Assembly: GCF_008704535.1 (NCBI RefSeq)
Contig: NZ_CP023701.1
Location: 5,870,001 to 5,934,000, forward strand
Origin: Streptomyces subrutilus
GTDB taxonomy: Bacteria; Actinomycetota; Actinomycetes; Streptomycetales; Streptomycetaceae
Reading direction: 5' to 3'
DNA length: 64,000 bases
Part shown: positions 7,440 to 17,039 of the stretch, one piece after another
Layout of the letters: each line of letters starts with the position of its first letter
Numbering within the stretch: position 1 is the stretch's first letter
Notes under the pieces: generated by a model
Told to the model about the DNA's origin: nothing
Databases searched by the model: none
Seen by the model: only the letters and a program-made list of their open reading frames with translations
Position numbers and translations under genes: made by a program

Positions 7440-8077
7440 GCAGCCCCCGCCGCCGGCGCCTCCGTCAGCGCGGGCCGGGGCACCACGATCCCGCAGCCCG
7501 CGCACACCGGCCCGTCCCACGCCCAGGCCCCCTCCCAGGGGCCCGGCCCCGCTCCGTGCACCGCACCGTGGCCCGGGTGCGCCCGCGGGCCCGCGCCCTG
7601 CAGCGGGATGGCCCCCGGCCACTTCAGTTCCTCGTCCCCGCAGATCGGGCAGCCGGTCCCCGGCTCCGACTCCAGCGCCCGCACCAGCCGCCGCAGCACC
7701 TCGCCCAGCGCCCCCTCGGGCCGCACCCCCGGATCGGCGCAGCGGACCACGGCGTCGCCGCTCCCGCCCCACGCCCACTCGGGCCGGCGCAGGCCGTGGT
7801 GCTTCTCGCGTCTGCGCCGCTCCGCGAACTGCCGCTCGTACTCCAACCAGACCGCCCGCGCCTCCTCCAGCTCCTCCAGCGCGGCGACCAGCCGCAGCGG
7901 ATCGGCCCCCCGGTCCTCGGGAGCGATCCCGTGCCGGTCGCACAAGTGCCACCACGTGGCCCTGTGCCCGTACGGGGCGAACCTCTCCAGGCAGCGGCGC
8001 AGCGAATGGCGCCGCAGGGCCCGGTCGTTGCGTGCGTCACGCACCTGATAGGCCAGACTCCGGAATCCCGCCATCAC
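7436..8077 (-). CDS. Hypothetical protein with C-terminal zinc-ribbon-like Cys pairs
   Basis: Function not recognised. The 213-residue protein has an Arg-rich, helix-rich N-terminal half (about residues 1-110) and two Cys pairs in the C-terminal half, CPICG near 145 and CAGCG near 195, separated by a Gly/Pro/His-rich stretch; together they could hold one zinc ion. There is no signal peptide or membrane segment. GTG start with GGAGG seven bases upstream. It overlaps the BKACE-like gene by 4 nt (GTGA), so the two are translationally coupled and probably act together. Confidence 0.75.
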   Translation of the reverse strand: MMAGFRSLAYQVRDARNDRALRRHSLRRCLERFAPYGHRATWWHLCDRHGIAPEDRGADPLRLVAALEELEEARAVWLEYERQFAERRRREKHHGLRRPEWAWGGSGDAVVRCADPGVRPEGALGEVLRRLVRALESEPGTGCPICGDEELKWPGAIPLQGAGPRAHPGHGAVHGAGPGPWEGAWAWDGPVCAGCGIVVPRPALTEAPAAGAA

Positions 8078-8169
8078 ACCTTCACCTCCGCTGATGTGCC
8101 CAACATGCCCGGCCTACCGCGGGCGCATGCGGGGGCGGTCGAGGCGTGCGGGTGGCACATGGCCGGAAG

Positions 8170-9585
8170 TCAGCGCCCCATGCGCCCCGCGCCGACCACG
8201 AGCCGGGCCAGTTCCTCGTGGCAGATGTCGCTGTGCGCCCCCGACGGCGGGCCGCCCCGCCGGACCACGGAGCCCGCGTCCACGCTGACGCAACCGGTCG
8301 TCGGCACCCCTTGGCGCAGGGCCGCGCCGAGGCTCAGCCGCGCCGCGCCGGGCACCGCCTGCACCCCGTCGTGACCGATCGCGCCCCATCGTGCGTCGAA
8401 GCCCAGCAAACCGGCCGAATCCCCTGCCATCCGGGAGGCCAGCGGATAGAACACCCCGAGCGAGGCGTCGTACGGGGAGTGGCAGGCCACCACCGGCCCG
8501 TCGACCCGGTGGTGCAGGCCGCGCAGGGCGCCCCCGCGCTCCGCGTCGTGCGGTAGGCGGTCGGCGAACGCGTAGTGGGAGAAGGCTCCCTGCAGCAGGG
8601 ACAGCGACTTCACGAACCGGGCGTCGTCGGGCACCGCGCGCAGCGCGAAGGACACCAGCCGCGCCCCGAAGCTGTGCCCGATCAGGTGGACGCGCAACGC
8701 CGGCCGCCGCTGCGCCAGCTCCACCAGCGCCGGACCGAGACCGTGCTCGCCGATCAGGCCCGCCCGCCTCTTCATCTGGTAGTACGTCGCCTGCCGCAGC
8801 AGCTCCTTGGCCCCGGACCACAGCACGCGCAACCCCTCGCCGGCCACCGGCACGAGCCCCTCCCCGCCGCTCCCGCCCGCCACCGCGCCCCGCGCCGCGT
8901 CCTCCGGCACCGGCGGGCCGCCCGCCTCGGCCAGCGCGTCGGTCAGGGACCGGCACACCTCCAGGACGTCCTCCGCGAAGAGGGCGGGGACCGGCGGCGC
9001 GTCGGCCGTGGGCACCGCGTTCACCCCCGCCAGCTCCCGGACGAGCGCGCCGAACTCGATGAACGCCGCCGCCGACTCCTCCCGCTCCTCCAACAGCTCG
9101 GCCACCCGTTCCAGCTCCGCCGAGCGGCCCGGCCAGAACGCCTCCAGCGCGTGCCGGGTGGCCGGGTCCAGCGCGGTGCCGAAGCCCGGCCGGCCCAGGG
9201 CGTCGGGCCCGTCGAAGTCCGGTATCGGCTCGTCCGAGAACCGCATCGACGGCCAGACCACTCCCACGTACCCCAGCCGCACCCCCGACCCCACCAGCCC
9301 GGGGAAGGGGCCGAAGAACCGGTCGTAGAGCCGGGTCGCGGTCGACGGATCGCTGTTCCAGCCGTGCGCGAAGACCAGCAGGTCCGTCGCCTCCATCCGG
9401 GCCACCGAGCCCAGCGCGGCCCGGTCCGCGTCGCCCTCGGAGTCGAAGGCCAGCTCCGCGTACGGCCCGACCCCGATCCCGCCGCCCGCGGCCACCGCGC
9501 CCGCGATCCCGCCGTCCCCGGTCCCGCCGTCCCCGGTTCCGGCGATGCCCGCCGCTCCGGCGTCCGTCCCGACGTTGTCCGCCAT
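8170..9585 (-). CDS. Alpha/beta-hydrolase-like serine hydrolase
   Basis: Probable cytoplasmic serine hydrolase of unknown substrate. The 471-residue protein opens with a Gly/Ala-rich stretch (about 1-40), then LLVFAHGWNSDP near residue 70 (oxyanion-hole type HGW) and the nucleophile elbow LIGHSFGARL near residue 300, with candidate acid and His residues in the C-terminal third (CHSPYDASLG; SDICHEEL). No signal peptide. The ATG opening MADNVG has GGAGGGG eight to ten bases upstream, which fixes the start. It follows the NamZ-like gene on the same strand by 104 nt and may share its transcript. Confidence 0.82.
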   Translation of the reverse strand: MADNVGTDAGAAGIAGTGDGGTGDGGIAGAVAAGGGIGVGPYAELAFDSEGDADRAALGSVARMEATDLLVFAHGWNSDPSTATRLYDRFFGPFPGLVGSGVRLGYVGVVWPSMRFSDEPIPDFDGPDALGRPGFGTALDPATRHALEAFWPGRSAELERVAELLEEREESAAAFIEFGALVRELAGVNAVPTADAPPVPALFAEDVLEVCRSLTDALAEAGGPPVPEDAARGAVAGGSGGEGLVPVAGEGLRVLWSGAKELLRQATYYQMKRRAGLIGEHGLGPALVELAQRRPALRVHLIGHSFGARLVSFALRAVPDDARFVKSLSLLQGAFSHYAFADRLPHDAERGGALRGLHHRVDGPVVACHSPYDASLGVFYPLASRMAGDSAGLLGFDARWGAIGHDGVQAVPGAARLSLGAALRQGVPTTGCVSVDAGSVVRRGGPPSGAHSDICHEELARLVVGAGRMGR

Positions 9586-9689
9586 GGCGTGTCCCCTCCA
9601 CCCGTCACCGCGCCGTGCCTCCGGCGCGTCCAGCATCCTGCCGGCGCGCCCGCGCGACCAGCCCCCGGGACGGACCGGCCGGAGCCCCG

Positions 9690-11027
<1,338 letters not shown>

Positions 11028-11145
11028 CCGACCTCACCCGACTCATCCGATGCGCATGGTCCAACCGGCCCGCCCGGTGCGCCCGACCCGTCCGGTGCGT
11101 GCGGTCCACCCGGCCACGCTAGGCAGCCCACCCCTTCCGCTCCGA

Positions 11146-11164
11146 CATACCGACTGGTTAGTCT
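11146..11164. promoter_or_regulatory. Probable TetR operator before the SDR gene (CATACCGACTGGT)
   Basis: The 13-mer CATACCGACTGGT (11146-11158) recurs exactly, on the opposite strand, at 16947-16959 before the kinase/acyl-CoA dehydrogenase unit. At the second site it is part of an 18-bp palindrome. It lies 79 nt before the SDR start. The TetR encoded between the two sites (13159-13818) is the natural candidate regulator, by inference. Confidence 0.6.
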
Positions 11165-11236
11165 GCCCGCGACCCTCCCGCAGATTTCCGGCGGCCCCGC
11201 CCCGGCGCCCGGCCGTCGGCCACGAAAGGTGACCCC

Positions 11237-12001
11237 GTGAGCGCGTACCAGGACCAGCGAGTCGTCGTCACCGGTGCGGGCGGCGGCATCGGAGCCGCCC
11301 TCGCACAGCGCTTCGCCGACGAGGGCGCGACCGTGGTGGTCAACGACCTCGACCCCGCCAAGGCCGCCGCCGTCGCCGCGGCCATCGGACCGCGGGCGCT
11401 CCCGGTGCCGGGCGACGCCTCGCAGATCGTGGAGCGGGCCCGCGAGGCGCTCGGCGGGACGGTGGACGTCTACTGCGCCAACGCCGGACTCGCCTCGGGC
11501 GGCGACGCCTTCGCCGACGAGGCCGTGTGGGAGGCGGCCTGGGACACCAACGTGATGGCCCACGTGCGCGCCGCCCGGCTGCTGCTGCCCGCGTGGCTGG
11601 AGCGCGGAAGCGGCCGCTTCGTGTCCACCGTCTCCGCCGCCGGGCTGCTGACCATGATCGGAGCGGCCCCGTACAGTGTCACCAAGCACGGTGCGCTGGC
11701 CTTCGCCGAATGGCTCTCGCTGACCTACCGCCACCGCGGCCTCCACGTCCACGCCGTCTGTCCGCAGGGAGTGCGCACCGACATGCTGACGGCCGCGGGC
11801 TCGGCGGGCGAGCTGGTCCTCGCACCGACCGCGATCGAGCCGGAGTCCGTCGCGGACGCCCTGTTCGACGGCATGGAGAAGGACCGCTTCCTGATACTCC
11901 CGCACCCCGAGGTCGCGGAGTTCGCCACGGCGCGCGCCACCGACCCGGACCACTGGCTGGCCGCCATGAACCACCTCCAGCGGAAGTGGGAGGCCAGGTG
12001 A
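11237..12001 (+). CDS. Short-chain dehydrogenase/reductase
   Basis: NAD(P)-dependent oxidoreductase acting on a hydroxyl or keto group. The 254-residue protein has the Rossmann motif TGAGGGIGAALA near residues 12-23, the NAG motif (YCANAG near 80), and the catalytic Ser (VSAAG near 137) and Tyr-x3-Lys (YSVTK near 150-154). All SDR catalytic residues are intact. GTG start after AAAGGTGACCCC. The following acyl-CoA synthetase reading frame starts within its stop codon, so the two were one operon. A shared operator word suggests control together with the kinase/ACAD unit at 14611-16890. Confidence 0.92.
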   Translation: MSAYQDQRVVVTGAGGGIGAALAQRFADEGATVVVNDLDPAKAAAVAAAIGPRALPVPGDASQIVERAREALGGTVDVYCANAGLASGGDAFADEAVWEAAWDTNVMAHVRAARLLLPAWLERGSGRFVSTVSAAGLLTMIGAAPYSVTKHGALAFAEWLSLTYRHRGLHVHAVCPQGVRTDMLTAAGSAGELVLAPTAIEPESVADALFDGMEKDRFLILPHPEVAEFATARATDPDHWLAAMNHLQRKWEAR

Positions 12002-13074
12002 CCCGCGGGCCCGTCGCCCCGGCGGCCGCCGGTTCGCGGCCGCCGTCGCCTTCGCCCTACGCCGCCAAGCCCTGGCTCCGGCTCCTCGCACCGGCCCAGC
12101 GGGCGCCCGTGAGCCCCGGCCCACGGTGCTGCACGCCTTCCGGGCCGCCGCGCACCGGGCCCCCGGACGCACGGCCCCGGCCTACTTCGACGCCGCGTCA
12201 CCTACGCCGAGGCCGACGCGCTCTCCGATTCCGTGGCCGGCCACCTCGCGGCGCACGGCGTCCGGCGGGGGACCGGGTCGCCGTCATGCTCCAGAACACC
12301 CCGCACTTCGTGCTCGCCGTCCTCGCCGCGTGGAAGGCGGGGGCGGTGGTCGTCCCGCTCAACCCGACGTACAAGGCGGGGGAGATCGGCCACGTCCTGC
12401 GCGACTCCGGCGCCACCGCGCTCGTCTGCGACGGCCGGGCCTGGAGCGCGTACGTCCGCGAGGCCGCCGCCGGCAGCGCCGTACGGGCCGTGCCGACCGC
12501 CCGCGACCGGGACTTCCAGACGCGCGACGACCCCCGGGTCCTCCCCCCGGATCCGGACCCGGCCCCCGCCCCGACCGACGCCGCCCCGGCCACTCCCGCC
12601 ACCCCCGCCACCCCGGACCCGGCCGAGATCGCGGTCCGCGGCCCGCAGGTCGTACCGGGGTACTGGGGCCTGCCCGACGAGAGCGCCGCCGCCTTCCCGG
12701 ACGGTGAACTGCGCACCGGCGACGTCGGGTTCATGGACGCGGACGGCTGGCTCTACGTCGTCGACCGCACGAAGGACATGATCAGCGCCTCCGGCTTCAA
12801 GGTATGGCCGCGCGAGGTCGAGGACGTGCTCCACACCCACCCCGCCGTCCGCGAGGCGGCCGTGGTCGGCGTCCCGGACCCGTACCGCGGGGAGACCGTG
12901 AAGGCGTACGTCAGCCTGCTGCCCGGCACCTCGGTCGAACCGGCCGAGCTGTCCGCCTACTGCGCCGCGCGCATCGCCGCGTACAAGTACCCGCGTCAGG
13001 TGGAGATCCTGCCTGTCCTTCCGAAGACGACCAGTGGCAAGATCCTGCGACGGGAACTGCGCGACCGCGGCTGA
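11998..13074 (+). pseudogene. Acyl-CoA synthetase (AMP-forming), broken by three frameshifts and an internal deletion
   Basis: Would activate a fatty or hydroxy acid to its CoA thioester. The frame opens at a GTG overlapping the SDR stop by 4 nt. Homology then passes through three frames: PYAAKPWLRLL, then VLHAFRAAAHRAPG (about 12126), then TYAEADALSDSVAGHLAAHG (about 12200), then DRVAVMLQNTPHFV (from about 12270) to the end. Each switch fits a single-base loss. The protein jumps from TRDDPRVL through a Pro/Ala linker straight to EIAVRGPQVVPGYWG, so the central region with the ATP-binding Ser/Thr/Gly loop (roughly 200 residues) is gone. The C-terminal lid with KTTSGKILRREL is intact. It is probably a pseudogene; sequencing error could explain the frameshifts but not the deletion. 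Confidence 0.85.
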
Positions 13075-13158
13075 AAACGGTCGGACGGTCGTACGGCCGG
13101 ACGGTCGTGGGACCCGCGGGGACGACGAGGGACACGAACGGAAGGGAAGGTCAGCGCC

Positions 13159-13818
13159 ATGGCGGCCAGGACCACGGAGCCCGAGGGCACGCAGGGCACG
13201 CAGGGCACGCAGGGCACCCGGGGTGCGCAGGCCCCTCAGGGCGCGCACGAAGCCCCGGTACCGCAGCGGCTCCTCGCGGTCGCCACCCGGCTGTTCGCCG
13301 AGCGAGGCTACGACCGCACCTCGGTCCAGGAGATCGTCGAGGCGGCCGGCGTCACCAAGGGCGCGCTCTACCACTACTTCGGGTCCAAGGACGACCTGCT
13401 GCACGAGGTGTACGCACGGATGCTGCGGCTCCAGCAGCAGCGGCTCGACGTGGTGGCCGGATCCGACGCCCCCGTCGAGGAGCGGCTGCGCGCGGCCGCC
13501 GCCGACGTCGTCGTCACCACCATCGAGAACCTCGACGACGCGATGATCTTCTTCCGGTCGATGCACCAGCTCGGCCCGGAGAAGTTCAAGCAGGTGCGCG
13601 CGGAGCGCCGCCGCTACCACGAGCGGTTCCGGGCCCTCGTCGAGGAGGGCCAGCGCAGCGGGGTGTTCTCCACGGCCACGCCGGCCGACCTGGTCGTGGA
13701 CTACCACTTCGGGTCCGTCCACCACCTGTCCACCTGGTACCGCGCCGACGGCCCGCTCACGCCGCAGCAGGTCGCGGACCACCTCGCCGACCTGCTGCTG
13801 CGCGCGCTGCGCCCGTAG
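13159..13818 (+). CDS. TetR-family transcriptional regulator
   Basis: A 219-residue repressor with a clear helix-turn-helix (TSVQEIVEAAGVTKGALYHYF, about residues 54-74). The first 30 residues are an unusual low-complexity tail with Gly-Thr-Gln repeats, encoded by a 9-bp tandem repeat at 13185-13217, so the real start may be further in. The ATG has a purine-rich site (GAAGGGAAGG) upstream. It follows the broken acyl-CoA synthetase by 84 nt and is the best candidate to bind the CATACCGACTGGT sites before the SDR unit and the kinase/ACAD unit. Confidence 0.9.
   Translation: MAARTTEPEGTQGTQGTQGTRGAQAPQGAHEAPVPQRLLAVATRLFAERGYDRTSVQEIVEAAGVTKGALYHYFGSKDDLLHEVYARMLRLQQQRLDVVAGSDAPVEERLRAAAADVVVTTIENLDDAMIFFRSMHQLGPEKFKQVRAERRRYHERFRALVEEGQRSGVFSTATPADLVVDYHFGSVHHLSTWYRADGPLTPQQVADHLADLLLRALRP
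13185..13217. repeat. 9-bp tandem repeat (gggcacgca) inside the tetR 5' end
   Basis: Three exact units start at 13185, 13194 and 13203, with a partial fourth at 13212. They encode Gly-Thr-Gln repeats in the N-terminal tail. Such arrays change copy number easily, so strains may differ in tail length. Confidence 0.75.
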
Positions 13819-13875
13819 GACGGCCCGCAGGACCTCTCGCGGGACCGCCCGCCGGCACGGGGGCCGGCACGGGGA

Positions 13876-14523
13876 TCAGCCCAGCGGCAGGACCCGGCGG
13901 CCCCACGTCTCCTCGGCCACCACGGCGAAGGAGACGTACCAGGCGATGCCCGCGCACAGCAGGCCCAGGAAGCCGCCGGCCCGGCCGAGGGCGGTGACCT
14001 GGGCCAGATCGCCCAGCGCCAGGAAGAGGAAGGTCAGGGCCAGTACCGTGAACAGCGCACGGTGCGCGAGGTCCAGCCGCAGCGCCGCGACCGCCATGTA
14101 CGCGGTGAACACGAACCAGGCCAGGAGGAACCACCCGGTGGCCACGTGCGCCTGGTCGGCCGGCAGGGTGGGGACGACGAACTTCACGTAGCCCGCGAAG
14201 GACATCCAGAAGGCGCCGTACGAGACGAACGCCGTGGTCCCGAAGGTGTTGCCGCGCCGGAACTCCAGCACGCCGGCGACGAACTGCGCGAGCCCGCCGT
14301 AGAACAGGGCGAGCGGCAGGACGACGGCGGACAGGGCCGCGTTCGCGACCAGTCCCGAGTTGAAGAGGCTGAGCACGAAGGTGGTGAGAGCGAACGCGGC
14401 CAGCCCGAGGGGGCCCGGGTTCGCGAGCCGCGGCGCGGCCGCGGCGGGGGCGGCCGCGGCGTCGGGGACGTCGGGGACGGTCACCGGCGGCGCGGCGGGG
14501 GCGGCCAGGGTGGAGCTAGGCAT
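13876..14523 (-). CDS. Acetate/succinate uptake transporter (GPR1/FUN34/YaaH family)
   Basis: Imports acetate or related short acids across the cytoplasmic membrane. The 215-residue protein has the family motif NPGPLGLAAFALTTF near residue 37 and six hydrophobic segments spread over residues 40-210. A Pro/Ala-rich cytoplasmic N-terminus precedes them. ATG 14523 was chosen over the upstream GTG 14535 because GAAAG lies at a workable distance from the ATG and almost touches the GTG. It converges on the tetR at 13159. An A+T-rich palindrome lies just upstream. Confidence 0.88.
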   Translation of the reverse strand: MPSSTLAAPAAPPVTVPDVPDAAAAPAAAAPRLANPGPLGLAAFALTTFVLSLFNSGLVANAALSAVVLPLALFYGGLAQFVAGVLEFRRGNTFGTTAFVSYGAFWMSFAGYVKFVVPTLPADQAHVATGWFLLAWFVFTAYMAVAALRLDLAHRALFTVLALTFLFLALGDLAQVTALGRAGGFLGLLCAGIAWYVSFAVVAEETWGRRVLPLG

Positions 14524-14552
14524 GGCTGTGTGCACTTTCGGTGGGGGGTATA

Positions 14553-14565
14553 CCGAATATATCGG
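14553..14565. promoter_or_regulatory. A+T-rich inverted repeat in the acetate transporter promoter
   Basis: CCGAATATATCGG has 4-bp G+C arms around an A+T core, unusual in this genome. It lies about 30 nt before the transporter start and could be its -10 region (TATATT on the minus strand) or an operator. Not resolved. Confidence 0.35.
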
Positions 14566-14567
14566 AC

Positions 14568-14595
14568 CTTCGGGGTGGTTTAGACCACCCCGAAG
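14568..14595 (-). terminator. Strong hairpin terminator of the kinase/acyl-CoA dehydrogenase operon
   Basis: A perfect 12-bp stem (14568-14579 with 14584-14595) and 4-nt loop begin 15 nt past the dehydrogenase stop on the minus strand, just before the acetate transporter promoter. It would insulate the two units. Confidence 0.75.
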
Positions 14596-14610
14596 CCCCC
14601 CGCCCGCGCC

Positions 14611-15825
14611 TCACACGTACCGCTTCAGCTCCCGCCGCGCCAGCGAGCGCTGGTGCACCTCGTCCGGACCGTCCGCCAGCCGCAGCGTCCGCGCCGCCGC
14701 CCACAGCTCGGCCAGCGGGAAGTCCTGGCTCACCCCGCCCGCACCGTGCAACTGGACGGCCTGGTCCAGGATCGACACCACCGCGCGCGGGGTCGCGATC
14801 TTGATGGCCTGGATCTCCGTGTGCGCGCCCCGGTTGCCCGCCGTGTCCATCAGCCAGGCCGTCTTCAGCACCAGCAGCCGCAGCTGCTCCACCGTGACCC
14901 GGGCGTCCGCGATCCAGTTCTGCACCACTCCCTGGGCGGCCAGCGGCTTGCCGAAGGCCGTCCGCTCCACCGCCCGGCGGCACATCAGCTCGATGGCCCG
15001 CTCCGCCATGCCGATCAGCCGCATGCAGTGGTGGATCCGGCCCGGCCCGAGGCGTGCCTGGGCGATGGCGAAGCCGGTGCCCTCCTCGCCGATCAGGTAC
15101 GAGGCCGGGACCCGGGCCCCGTCGAACACCACCTCGGCATGGCCGCCGTGGTCGTGGTCCTCGTACCCGTACACGGTCATGGCCCGGCGCACCTCGACCC
15201 CCGGGGTGTCGCGCGGGACCAGGATCATCGACTGCTGGCGGCGCGGATCGGCGCCCTGCGGGTCGGTCTTGCCCATCACGATGAAGACCGCGCAGTCCGG
15301 GTTCATCGCGCCCGAGATGAACCACTTGCGCCCGGTGACCACGTACGCGTCGCCCGCACGCTCGATCCGCGTCTCCACGTTGGTCGCGTCCGAGGAGGCC
15401 ACCTCGGGCTCGGTCATCGCGAACGCGGAGCGGATCTCCCCGGACAGCAGCGGCTCCAGCCAGCGCTTCTTCTGCTCCTCGTCGCCGAACTGGGCGAGCA
15501 GCTCCATGTTCCCGGTGTCCGGCGCCGCGCAGTTCGTCGCCATCGGAGCCAGGTGCGGACTGCGGCCGGTGATCTCGGCGAGCGGCGCGTACTGGAGGTT
15601 GGTCAGCCCGGCGCCGTACGCGGCGTCGGGCAGGAAGAGGTTCCACAGGCCCTGACGGCGCGCCTCGGCCTTCAGTTCACCGAAGACGGCCGGGGTGTCC
15701 CAGGGCGAGGCCAGCCGCGCGCGCTGCTCGGCGGCGACGGGCTCCGCCGGGTACACGTACTGCTCCATGAACGCGAGCAGCCGCTCGCGGAGTTCCTCGG
15801 TCCGGGCGTCGAATGCGAAGTCCAT
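14611..15825 (-). CDS. Acyl-CoA dehydrogenase, ACAD10/11-like
   Basis: FAD-dependent dehydrogenase of 404 residues. Features match the dehydrogenase half of animal ACAD10/ACAD11: CAAPDTGNMELL near residue 105, FAMTEPEVASSDATN near 135-149, GRKWFISGAMNP near 166, and the C-terminal ARTLRLADGPDEVHQRSLAR. Known ACAD11 enzymes act after a fused kinase domain phosphorylates the 4-hydroxyl of a 4-hydroxyacyl-CoA. Here the kinase is a separate gene ending 12 nt upstream on the same strand, so the pair is a split ACAD11. Weak GAGG ribosome site. It ends before a strong hairpin. Confidence 0.92.
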   Translation of the reverse strand: MDFAFDARTEELRERLLAFMEQYVYPAEPVAAEQRARLASPWDTPAVFGELKAEARRQGLWNLFLPDAAYGAGLTNLQYAPLAEITGRSPHLAPMATNCAAPDTGNMELLAQFGDEEQKKRWLEPLLSGEIRSAFAMTEPEVASSDATNVETRIERAGDAYVVTGRKWFISGAMNPDCAVFIVMGKTDPQGADPRRQQSMILVPRDTPGVEVRRAMTVYGYEDHDHGGHAEVVFDGARVPASYLIGEEGTGFAIAQARLGPGRIHHCMRLIGMAERAIELMCRRAVERTAFGKPLAAQGVVQNWIADARVTVEQLRLLVLKTAWLMDTAGNRGAHTEIQAIKIATPRAVVSILDQAVQLHGAGGVSQDFPLAELWAAARTLRLADGPDEVHQRSLARRELKRYV

Positions 15826-15837
15826 GGGGTGAGTGCC

Positions 15838-16890
15838 TCAGCCTTTCCGGAGGTCCTGAAGGGTGGTCAGTCCGTGCTCGATGAAGACCGGGACCAGCTC
15901 GCCGATCCGGTCGAAGCCCGCGCCGACGGTCTGCCCGAGCGTGTAGCGGTAGTGGATGCCTTCGAGGATCACCGCGAGCTTGAACCAGGCGAAGGCCGTG
16001 TACCAGGCGATGGCCCCGGTGTCCCGCCCGGACCGGGCGGCGTACCGCTCGATCAGCTCCGCGGGCGTCGGATGCCCGGGCGCCCCGCTCGTCGTGCTGA
16101 CCGCGGACTCGGCCAGCCCCAGGTCCGAGCTGTACATCACCAGCAGCCCGAGGTCGGTCAGCGGATCGCCGAGCGTGGACATCTCCCAGTCCAGCACCGC
16201 CCGGATCGTGTCGTCCGGCCCGCCGATCAGCACGTTGTCCAGCCGGAAGTCGCCGTGCACCACGGTCGGTGCGGGCGACGCGGGCAGCGCCCGGCCCAGC
16301 GCGCCGTGCAACTCGTCGATCCCGGCCAGCTCCCGGCCGCGCGAGGCGGCCAGCTGCTTGCCCCAGCGCCGCACCTGCCGGTCGAGGAACCCCTCCGGCC
16401 GGCCGAAGTCGCCCAGGCCCACCGCCTGCGGGTCCACCGCGTGCAGCTCGACCAGGGTGTCGACCAGCCCCAGCACCGCCCGCCGGGTCCGCTCCGGCCC
16501 GAGCGCCGCCAGCTCGCCGGCCGTCCGGTACGGCACGCCGTCCACGTGGTCCATGACGTAGAACGGCGCCCCGAGCACGGAGTCGTCCTCGCACAGCAGC
16601 ACCGTCCCGGGCACCGGCACGGCCGTGCCGTGCAGCGCCGCGATGACGCGGTGCTCGCGCCGCATGTCGTGCGCGGTCGCCAGGACGTGGCCGAGCGGCG
16701 GCCGCCGCACCACCCAGCGCGAGACGCCGTCGGTGACCTCGTACGTGAGGTTCGAGCGGCCCCCCTCGATCAGGCGGCCGCGCAGCGCCCCGGCGACGAG
16801 TCCCGGCCGCGCGGCGTCGAGATGGCCGCGCAGCCGCTCCAGATCGAGGCCCCGGGGGCCGGCCGAGGGAGCGGCCGAAGCGTGGGACAT
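15838..16890 (-). CDS. Phosphotransferase (APH fold), partner of ACAD11-like dehydrogenase
   Basis: Likely phosphorylates the hydroxyl of a hydroxyacyl-CoA so the next enzyme can remove it. The 350-residue protein has the aminoglycoside-phosphotransferase fold: N-lobe GGRSNLTYEV near residue 47, catalytic loop VVHGDFRLDNVL near 190-201, and metal-binding VLDWEMSTLGDPLTDLG near 213-229. All kinase residues are present. ATG 16890 has GGAGG eight bases upstream, which excludes the longer frame. First gene of a two-gene operon with the dehydrogenase. An 18-bp palindrome about 50 nt upstream is shared with the SDR promoter. Confidence 0.9.
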   Translation of the reverse strand: MSHASAAPSAGPRGLDLERLRGHLDAARPGLVAGALRGRLIEGGRSNLTYEVTDGVSRWVVRRPPLGHVLATAHDMRREHRVIAALHGTAVPVPGTVLLCEDDSVLGAPFYVMDHVDGVPYRTAGELAALGPERTRRAVLGLVDTLVELHAVDPQAVGLGDFGRPEGFLDRQVRRWGKQLAASRGRELAGIDELHGALGRALPASPAPTVVHGDFRLDNVLIGGPDDTIRAVLDWEMSTLGDPLTDLGLLVMYSSDLGLAESAVSTTSGAPGHPTPAELIERYAARSGRDTGAIAWYTAFAWFKLAVILEGIHYRYTLGQTVGAGFDRIGELVPVFIEHGLTTLQDLRKG

Positions 16891-16940
16891 GGTGCGCACC
16901 TCCGTACGGAGTTGACGGTGTCGGACGGAACGATGCCATC

Positions 16941-16959
16941 ATGCCGACCAGTCGGTATG
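16941..16959. promoter_or_regulatory. 18-bp palindrome, probable TetR operator before the kinase/ACAD operon
   Basis: ATGCCGAC-CA-GTCGGTAT (16941-16958) is symmetric at all but one pair. Its minus strand reads CATACCGACTGGT, the same 13-mer found before the SDR gene at 11146-11158. It sits about 50 nt before the kinase start. The pairing of two distant sites is the main evidence for a small regulon. Confidence 0.7.
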
Positions 16960-17039
16960 CCGTCCAGAGCGCGAGCCGAATGAACCCCTTCCGCCCCGCG
17001 ATGTCACCTGGCTCCCCGGCCGGGCCTGCGGGCGGCCGG

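Noticed and set aside
11998..13074. Programmed frameshifting as the explanation of the three frame changes
   Set aside because: Three separate -1 steps in about 150 bases, without slippery heptamers, plus loss of the ATP-binding core fit decay better.
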